Source: Dolomedes plantarius
Lineage: Eukaryota > Arthropoda > Arachnida > Araneae > Dolomedidae
NCBI GenBank assembly: GCA_907164885.2
Contig: OU015495.1
Coordinates: forward strand, 4,043,308 to 4,107,307
Direction: 5' to 3'
DNA length: 64,000 bases
Shown here: positions 57,343 through 64,000 of the stretch, in pieces
Position numbering within the stretch: position 1 is the first letter of the stretch
Layout: every line of letters begins with the position of its first letter
Program-made: the position numbers and the translations under genes
Notes under the pieces: model-generated
Databases searched by the model: none
The model's input: the letters and a program-made list of their open reading frames with translations, nothing else
What the model was told of the DNA's origin: nothing

Positions 57343-58642
57343 TCAATCAAAACCACCAAAGTCATCTTCTTCCGTATCAGAATGGAAAAGTGACAAAATT
57401 TCTGGATGAACTTTTGTATCTGGGTCATCTGGATCTCCCTCGTTAGAAGAACTGTTATCGTCAGAACTGTCATCGTCGCTGGCATTGGGAACAATTATTT
57501 CCGCCTTTCTAAAACAGGAAATTATTGTCTTAATGGAGACACCCTTCCATGCTTCAGAGACCCACTTCGCGACTTCTACGAAAGTTGCCTTTCGCATAGT
57601 TCCGCTTTTTGTGTAGGAATGTAGACCTTCAGTTATCCACGATTCCTAGAGACTTCGCATTCGGCATTTGAATACTTTGTTTATAGACAAATCAAGTGGT
57701 TGAATTAATTTTGTCAAACCTCCGGGAATTATCGCTAAATTTGCAGACACAGTCTTCGCTGCAACTTTTAACAGGCTCTGACAAGTGGGCTTTCATCGAG
57801 TCCATTATAAGTAGCCCTTTTGGATTGAAAAAAGCCCCTTTCCTTTTCCGCCAGACTTCGTTCAACCAATCTCGCATTACTATTTCGTTCATCAATCCTT
57901 TCTCGTTCGCGCGAATCACAACGTCATTAGTAAATTCTTCTTTGGGGGAAGTTTTTCTTTTAAAAATCAACAGAGGTTTCAGTTTTTCACCGCTTGCTGT
58001 GCAAGACAAGACACAAGTAAATGACGTTTTCTCGTGACTAGTAGTAACAATACTCACTGTACTTTCGCCAACCTTGTTGACAGTCCTGCTTGGAGGACAG
58101 TCGAAAGTCAAAGGTACCTCGTCCATGTTGATCACCTGATCGGTGGAAAACTTGTGGTCCTTTAATTGGTCCCCTATAAACTTCAGGAAAGAAGATTTCT
58201 TTACCTCCCAATCAACAGGCAATTTTTGCCCCACGGTTGTGCGGGCTTGAACGGATTGAACGGAGAGGTTTTTCCGTTTCATGAATCGGTAGCACCAGTT
58301 GGATCCAGCTTTGAAATTGTCTAATTCCATCTTCGCCGCTATAACTCTGGCTTGTAAGCGTATCTTTACTGTTGATATTGGAATGCTCTTACTTCTCTGG
58401 GATAAAATCCATTTCTCAAGACTAGTTTCCAGTTGAGGCCAAGCAGCTTTCCCTCTTCTGCGTGCTCTCTTACTTTTCGGCATTTTTAGTAGAACTTTCC
58501 TTTCGGAGCGCCATCGCCGAACACATCGTTCATCAACACTGAACTCTCGGCCTGCTGCTCTATTTCCGATTTCTTCTGCTTTGGCAATAACATTCAACTT
58601 AAAATTCGCACAGTAGCTTTTGTTTCTGCGTTTTGGAGCCAT
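57343..58642 (-). pseudogene. pogo/Tigger-type transposase, one frameshift and one stop, DDD acids kept
   Basis: The likely start is ATG at 58640-58642 (MAPKRRNKSYCANFKLNVIA). An in-frame upstream ATG at 58705 also exists. The N-terminal HTH runs through AAGREFSVDERCVRRW; a CENP-B-like second DNA-binding half ends near SNWCYRFMKRKNLSV. The core shows VINMDEVPLTFD (first Asp), LLIMDSMKAHL (second Asp). A frameshift near 57740 leads to IPGGLTKLIQPLDLSINKVF, which holds the third Asp. A TAG follows after CRMRSL near 57650. The acidic tail (PNASDDDSSDD...) runs to TGA at 57343-57345. Only two lesions separate it from an open frame, the fewest of any transposase here. Confidence 0.92.
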
Positions 58643-58972
58643 TTTCTTAAATAGTTTCACAGTACGGGGGGAAAAACTATTTTCCCAGAGAGAGAACGAC
58701 AGCAACGCACGTGCGTCGTCGCCAAAGTGTGTATGATATCATCGTCATTCCTTTCTAAAATTAGTCAAGAACTTCGCGCATGCGCAGTGATAAACGTCCG
58801 TTCAAGTAATGAGTTAGGCTCAATTTTAGTAGAAAAGTGCAAGCTGAAAAGATTTTAAAATCCGAAATCGGCGTAAAGGCCGCACCAGCGTAAGCGCCGC
58901 GCCCAACAATTTTTGAACTTTTTTTTACGTATGCGCCGCGGCGCTTACGTGCGAAATTACGGTACTAACATT

Positions 58973-59566
58973 TAAATTTCTTTCTCTATTACGAAGTAAA
59001 ATTTTTAAAAAATCTTTAAACCCAAGTCGGCAATCCTTTAAGCTTGCCAGCTGAATCTCCTAATTTAAACCCAGTTGTAAATTTATGTGATAACGTTGAT
59101 AAATCGGTAAAAGCCAAACATGATTATCCCCAGGACCTGAGTGAACAAATAGAACAAAACACAGTAGAAGAGAGAAAATGAAGATTATTTAAGACTGTTG
59201 TGTACTAACCCTATTGGATTCGCTCCCCTCGATGTTTACCTATGGAGAAAATTTGTCCAAGGATTGTCGACTTGGGTTTAAAGATTCTTTTTTAATTTTA
59301 CTCCGCAATAGGGAAAGAAATTTTACACCTTGGGCATTTTTTTAAAAATGCAAATTGGTGTAATGTGTATTAAACGCTCATAAATTTTTTTGATGGATGA
59401 AATTTATAAAATGAGTTGTGTTGCAAGGTGCATAAAAGTTCAGGCTATCTGAAAGTACCATTTTTATTCGATTATCAGCATTCATGTAGATGTAAACAGT
59501 AGACACATTTTCTCCATAAATTAACATTGCGGTGAGCGAATCTAATAGAGTTAGTACACAACCTTA
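58973..59566. repeat. Overlapping inverted repeats around a Tc1 scrap
   Basis: Arm pair A: 58973-59045 and 59248-59325, sharing AATCTTTAAACCCAAGTCG and the flanking AAATTTCTTTC...CTATT region. Arm pair B: about 59194-59250 and 59503-59566, sharing TTGTGTACTAAC and GATTCGCTC and TATGGAGAAAAT. The right arm of A lies in the loop of B, so the two hairpins are staggered. Confidence 0.75.
59040..59180 (+). pseudogene. Tc1/mariner transposase scrap (third catalytic region)
   Basis: The plus strand reads LPAESPNLNPVVNLCDNVDK then SVKAKHDYPQDLSEQIEQ and a stop. The SPxLNPxxNLxD pattern is the region around the third acid of Tc1/mariner transposases; here Val stands at that position. No other part of the enzyme is nearby. 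It lies in the loop of inverted repeat A. Confidence 0.6.
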
Positions 59567-61483
59567 GAAAATAATAACATCTTATTGAGGTAGAACAAAA
59601 TGTGTAATTTATGTACTTTTATGTTGAAAATGAGATTAAATATTTAATGAATGAATAGTTTTCTGTTCAAAGGGATTTTATTTGCTCACACCCTCAGAAA
59701 TATAATTTTACCTGAAAGTAAAAGAACCAGTCCCTTCTCAAATTTATTCAAGCAATATAATTGAAGAAATCGTTCGAATACTTCCAATTTAGTGCAATAG
59801 AAATGTGTCAGAGTCTTATTGAACTTTACCTTCCTCAGAATAATTTTCGAATTTGGCATTATTAAGTCAGTAAATAAACGTTGCTAAAGAAGTATTATAT
59901 TTCTATACTCTGCTGCGTTTGGAATCAAGTATCATCCCTTGGGATTAAATGGTTTCGCATTTTTAGTGGCATATTATCTTTCGTTTTAAGAGAAAATTCT
60001 TAATGAACAACTGAAGGATTTTCTCTTTCAGTTTGGAATATGTCACTCTTAACTTTAATTTAGAACTTATATCCCTGTGAGTAAAATCAAAGCTTATTAA
60101 AGAATTCATTCACATTTTTAAGGAGTTGAGGAAAAAAGTTTTGTTCGCTGTGAAAAGAGGTCTACCCATTTAAAGTGCACTCAGCCCTTGAATAACATGG
60201 TTAATTGGTTCCTCGTTATTCAAAACCATGCAATTTGAAACTTAAGCTTCATATAAAAATAGACATTCGGTTCCAAAAGTTTACTTTTAAAGAAAACAGT
60301 TGCGAAGTTTTTAAAGAACACATTCGTTTTCAATAAATATTTTTAATTTTATTAATAACAAAAAATATTAAAAATTAATTCAACATAAAAAAATCCATTT
60401 AAGGGGGTAAGTACCTTTCGAAACCAAAAATCGTACATTTTGACAGGATATTTTCGATTCATCATAAACAAAAAACTTTTGCTTATTTTGATATGAAATT
60501 TTTATAACTTGTGCAACATAATACTAGGTTTAAAAATGTAAACCTATTTTTGCAATTAAATAGGTATATTGTTTTAGATAACATAAAATATAAACACATA
60601 ATTTGAAAAAAACAAATTGACTTACCTCCTGTTTCCCGCAATATAACTTTTTAAAAATACACAGTAGAACCTATATTCTTATATCAAATTATAGGTAAAT
60701 ATTGTCTTTATTCCCTAAAGCTCAAGTTTTAAAATTATATAATATTTCAATATTTTTAAAAATAAAAATTTCATACAATTTTAAAATTAGTAAAATTTTT
60801 ATGATTTATCATGCTATAAAATAAAATCTTTTGGTTCCATTATCAAAACTGAGCTTCGGAGAATAAAGATCCATATGTATAACATATATGTAAAATTTCA
60901 TAACTTTCCATTCATAACTTTTTTTTAAAATATAAGTAAACGTAAAATTTTATTATTATTAATCCCTCTAATAACCCAAAGGACCGAATTTTTTCCGGGA
61001 AATGAGAGGAACATCCTCATTGCTGGATATATTTTCATTGGAAATATTGTTGCCGCTTGGAAATGGTGGTTCCTTAACAGTTCATGGTTTTAAAAGTGGT
61101 CAATTATACTATTTTCAAATTTTGTTTGAAAATTCTTCTCTGTGATGAGGAAGGATCCTTTTCTAAAGCATGAATTGCAAATTTCTTTACCCAGTCGAAA
61201 CCCTCTTTCACCCCAGAAATGGAAAAAACTGAAGAAGACTTTTCACACAAAAAAGTACCATATATTCAATCATACGAAATATTTTATCAAATCTTTTTTT
61301 AAAGTTATATGGTGTCTAAAATATAGTTTTCAACCTATATATCACTAATAAATTATTAGGCCAATTGAATTTTAATACGAAAAACAAAATTACATCAAAC
61401 ACCATAATAACTCCGTCAGTTGTGTTAATGGGTAATTTCCCAAATTGTTCAGTGTTTTTCGAAGGTTGTCGTATTTTAATTTG
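59567..61483. other. No gene recognised
   Basis: AT-rich DNA; the 68-codon frame at 61142-61348 has no domain. Confidence 0.5.
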
Positions 61484-61715
61484 AGTTTCCTTCTCATTCG
61501 AGTACTGTGTTAATCTAGGGTTGCCACAATATACTACCGCATTTTTCGAGTTTCCTTGCCGATTCATGTACCGTGTTATTCAAGAGTTGCCACAATATAC
61601 TACCGCATTTTTCGAGTTTCTTTGTCATTCGAGTACCATGTTATTCAAGGTTTGCCACAATATACTACCGCATTTTTCGAGTTTTCTTGTCATTCAACTA
61701 CAGTGTTATTCAAGG
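61484..61715. repeat. 65-66-bp tandem repeat, three and a half units
   Basis: Units start TTGCCACAATATACTACCGC and continue ATTTTTCGAGTTTC to a GTGTTATTCAAG end, at about 61520, 61586 and 61651, with a half unit to the left. Confidence 0.92.
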
Positions 61716-61805
61716 AATGACTGTAATTTCGATAAACTGTTAAATGTGCTTATCAGCATAATGTTAAATGTGCTTAAACAATAAAAAAACTGATCGTACA
61801 AAAGG

Positions 61806-63478
61806 AAATAGATTGTTTTCTAAATTACGTTTTGATTTATGAATCACCCCTGGTCATTATGAAACATTGTCTTTGCTATCATTCCCCTTGAATATATAAG
61901 CTTGGCTAGCCTTAACAACTTTACAAATGAACCAAAACTTTTACTTTAAATTTAAACTTTTGTTGGTAAAACGAGATTAAATATGATCATACGAAAGAAA
62001 ATAGATTGTTTTCTAAATTGCGTTTTCACTTTATGAATCAACCCTGATCATAATGAAACATTGTCTTGGCTATCATTCCCCTTGAATATAGGGCAGTGTC
62101 TCGCAGCATTTCACATCTCAACTCTTGCAGATTTTACTACTTGTTTGGCGAGGAGTGGCAAACATTGCATAATTTAACATGGCGTTCAATGAGCATTCTT
62201 GCAGCTTGTTGAATAAAATGCTCTCAGATTACGCACTTTAGATACGGTATCTAAACAAAGGTATATCACTAAATTAAACATTCATGTACAGCCCGGAAAG
62301 GAGTATTCAGTATGTGACCCGTATTTATTGACAGAGGAAGACTGAGTTAAGATAAAAGACGCTGGCCTGAAGTAACTTATCCTGATATCTATACATATCT
62401 CAACATAATAATAATCATTCTCAACGAAAGAATGATTATATTCTCTTAAACCTTGCGAAATATTAAAAAAAGTGTTAAAATACCTGTTACATACAATTAA
62501 TACGAGGAATTTTATAAATAGACTTAAATTATTTCACTCAAAATGAAGGTATCGTCCAAAAACACATGCAAACGCGTAGGAACGGCTTCTGTTTTCTGCC
62601 AACCGATAATCACGTGATCTATAGCAGACGAAAACTGACGTATCCAGTGACGTTGCGACGTTTCGCCCTTGACGTTTCGCCGACGTTTCGCTTGGCAATC
62701 CTTAACAACTTTACAAATGAAACAAAACTTTCACTTTAAATTTAAACTTTTGTTGGTAAAACGAGATTAAATATGATCTTATAAAAGAAAATAGATTGTT
62801 TTCTAAATTGGGTTTTCACTTTATGAATCAACCCTGGTCATAATGAAACGTTGTCTTGGCTATCATGCCCCTTGCATATATAAGCTTGGCTAACCTTAAC
62901 AACTTTACAAATGATCCAAAACTTTCACTTTAAATTTAAACTTTTGTTGGTAAAACGAGATTAAATATGATCTTATAAAAGAAAATAGATTGTTTTCTAA
63001 ATTGGGTTTTCACTTTATGAATAAACCCTGGTCATAATGAAACATTGTCTTAGCTATCATTCCCCTTGAATATATAAGCTTGGCTATCCTTAACAACTTT
63101 ACCAATGAACCAAAACTTTCACTTTAAATTTAAACTTTTTTAGGAATCAACCCTGGTCATAATGAAACATCGTCTTGGCTATCATGCCCCTTGAATATAT
63201 AAGCTTGGCTAGCCTTAACAACTTTACAAATGATCCAAAACTCACTTTAAATTTAAACTTTTGTTGATAAAACGAGATTAAATATGATCATACAAAAGAA
63301 AATAGATCGTTTTATAAACTGTGTTTTCACTTTATGAATCAACCCAGGTCATAATGAAACATTGTCTTGGTTATTCCGCCCCTTGAATATATAAGCTTGG
63401 CTAGCCTTAACAACTTTACAAATGAATCAAAACTTTCTTTAAATTTAAACCTTTGTCGGAAAAACAAGATTTTTATTA
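61806..63478. repeat. ~195-bp satellite array, six units, one interrupted
   Basis: Units carry, in order, AAATAGATTGTTTTCTAAAT, TTTATGAATCAACCCTGGTC, CCCCTTGAATATATAAGCTT, CCTTAACAACTTTACAAATG and TTGGTAAAACGAGATTAAAT. Starts are near 61806, 61999, 62788 and 62984; the fifth unit (from about 63140) lacks its first ~60 bases; the sixth begins near 63299. The second unit is split by foreign sequence at 62091-62689. Divergence between units is low, so the array is fairly young. A 63-codon frame in it is incidental. Confidence 0.93.
62091..62689. other. Unidentified insertion in the satellite
   Basis: About 600 bp that interrupt the second satellite unit within its GAATATATAAGCTTGGC word; three target bases appear lost rather than duplicated. 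No TIR, ORF or promoter motif is clear. The right edge has three copies of GACGTTTCGC (about 62656-62690). Confidence 0.6.
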
Positions 63479-64000
63479 TCAGTGCTTTAAAAATATATTT
63501 ATTTTCAATTTTAATTTATAATAGTTATATTACATCAACATTTGGACAGCAATAATGGCTGCTTCTTTCCCTGCCTATAAGTCAGCAGTAGCTGACTGGG
63601 AGGGCCCAAACTAAAGAAGAAAAATGCTGAAACGGCGTGATAGGTCAAATTGAAAATACCCTGCACGTTCCTCTTTCGTCTCTTAAATTCATCAGTTTAA
63701 GTAATCTTATGAAATGCAATATTTCAGCTCAAGAAACATGAAAGACGGGCACAAAAGCTTTACTTAAAATGACAGAAACAGACAAAAAATACCATAAGCA
63801 GAAAATTAAATTGAACGCCAGCATTGACGACGTCATAAAGCATTCCTAAAAAGTGAGGTTCGAATAATAAGAAGACAGTATTTTCGTTGCATATATACAT
63901 GAGAGAAAGTTGAAATCCTAATCTAATTCAATTTTTTCCTCTTAAAATTTGGCGAGATAACATTTCCATTTTCTCAAAATGAATACCAAATTTTGGCATC
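63479..64000. other. No gene recognised
   Basis: AT-rich DNA to the window end. Confidence 0.5.

Larger units (their letters stand above)
56592..58962 (-). mobile_element. pogo-type transposon with GC-rich subterminal repeats
   Basis: CCGTAATTTCGCACGTATGC at 56592 faces an inverted CCGTAATTTCGCACGTAAGC ending at 58962; TA flanks both. Both ends repeat the word GTAAGCGCCGC or close variants in both orientations (about 56612, 56662, 56700 and 58872, 58893, 58929, 58943), which stands out against AT-rich surroundings. The transposase fills the right half on the minus strand. Confidence 0.93.

Noticed and set aside
61484..61715. 66-bp repeats as a possible CRISPR-like array
   Set aside because: Direct tandem units without unique spacers.

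Overview
This is a eukaryotic, animal-type window. It is AT-rich, full of (TA)n microsatellites, and I see no bacterial gene layout and no host gene model I can defend. Almost everything recognisable is a transposable element. The mix is Tc1/mariner, pogo/Tigger, Merlin (ISXO2-like transposase), PIF/Harbinger, hAT, piggyBac-type ends, BEL/Pao and gypsy LTR elements, Jockey-type LINE debris and tRNA-derived SINEs. That mix points to an arthropod and, by my general impression of annotated genomes, to a spider or other chelicerate. The taxon is inference; no marker gene here proves it.

Layout. 0-11.6 kb: a Tc3-like Tc1 element (84-1422), candidate LTR pieces (about 2.37-2.90 and 3.05-3.53 kb), MITEs (4249, 6661, 7552), a fragment of a DUF4817/paired-HTH transposase (4693), a LINE ORF2 tail (5455) and two tRNA-derived SINE-like units (7832, 8585). 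11.6-19.0 kb: a complete but decayed BEL/Pao retrotransposon with two LTRs and a 5-bp target duplication; its gag is split by a Merlin DNA transposon with an 8-bp duplication. 19-26.5 kb: MITE and gypsy fragments (5' LTR plus coiled-coil gag on the minus strand) and a LINE RNase H remnant. 26.5-29.4 kb: a PIF/Harbinger-type element whose MADF exon is split by a second Merlin copy, which itself contains a scrap of LINE ORF2. 31.8-33.1 kb: a Tc1 element between long microsatellites. 36.8-37.7 and 42.3-42.9 kb: two fold-back (palindromic) elements. 39.2-40.3 kb: a piggyBac-type non-autonomous element holding 32-bp tandem repeats and a probable solo LTR. 43-44.5 kb: a Tc1 element on the minus strand. 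45.5-47.3 kb: a TTAA-flanked MITE and a hAT element with a small intact BED-finger ORF. 48-50.5 kb: a Tigger-type element. 52.8-56.2 kb: a Tc1 element carrying a second Tc1 and a hAT. 56.6-59.0 kb: a second pogo-type element with its catalytic acids preserved. 59-59.6 kb: overlapping inverted repeats around a Tc1 scrap. 61.5-63.5 kb: tandem repeats, including a ~195-bp satellite with an insertion.

How the parts relate. The elements do not form a pathway; they record successive insertions. Target-site duplications and TIRs give a relative order in four nests. No transposase ORF is intact. Most carry one to three in-frame stops, frameshifts or lost catalytic acids, so the cluster looks transpositionally dead. 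I found no convincing candidate for a new functional system. The most interesting structures are the fold-back elements, the nested insertions, and the repeated association of TA-target transposons with (TA)n arrays.
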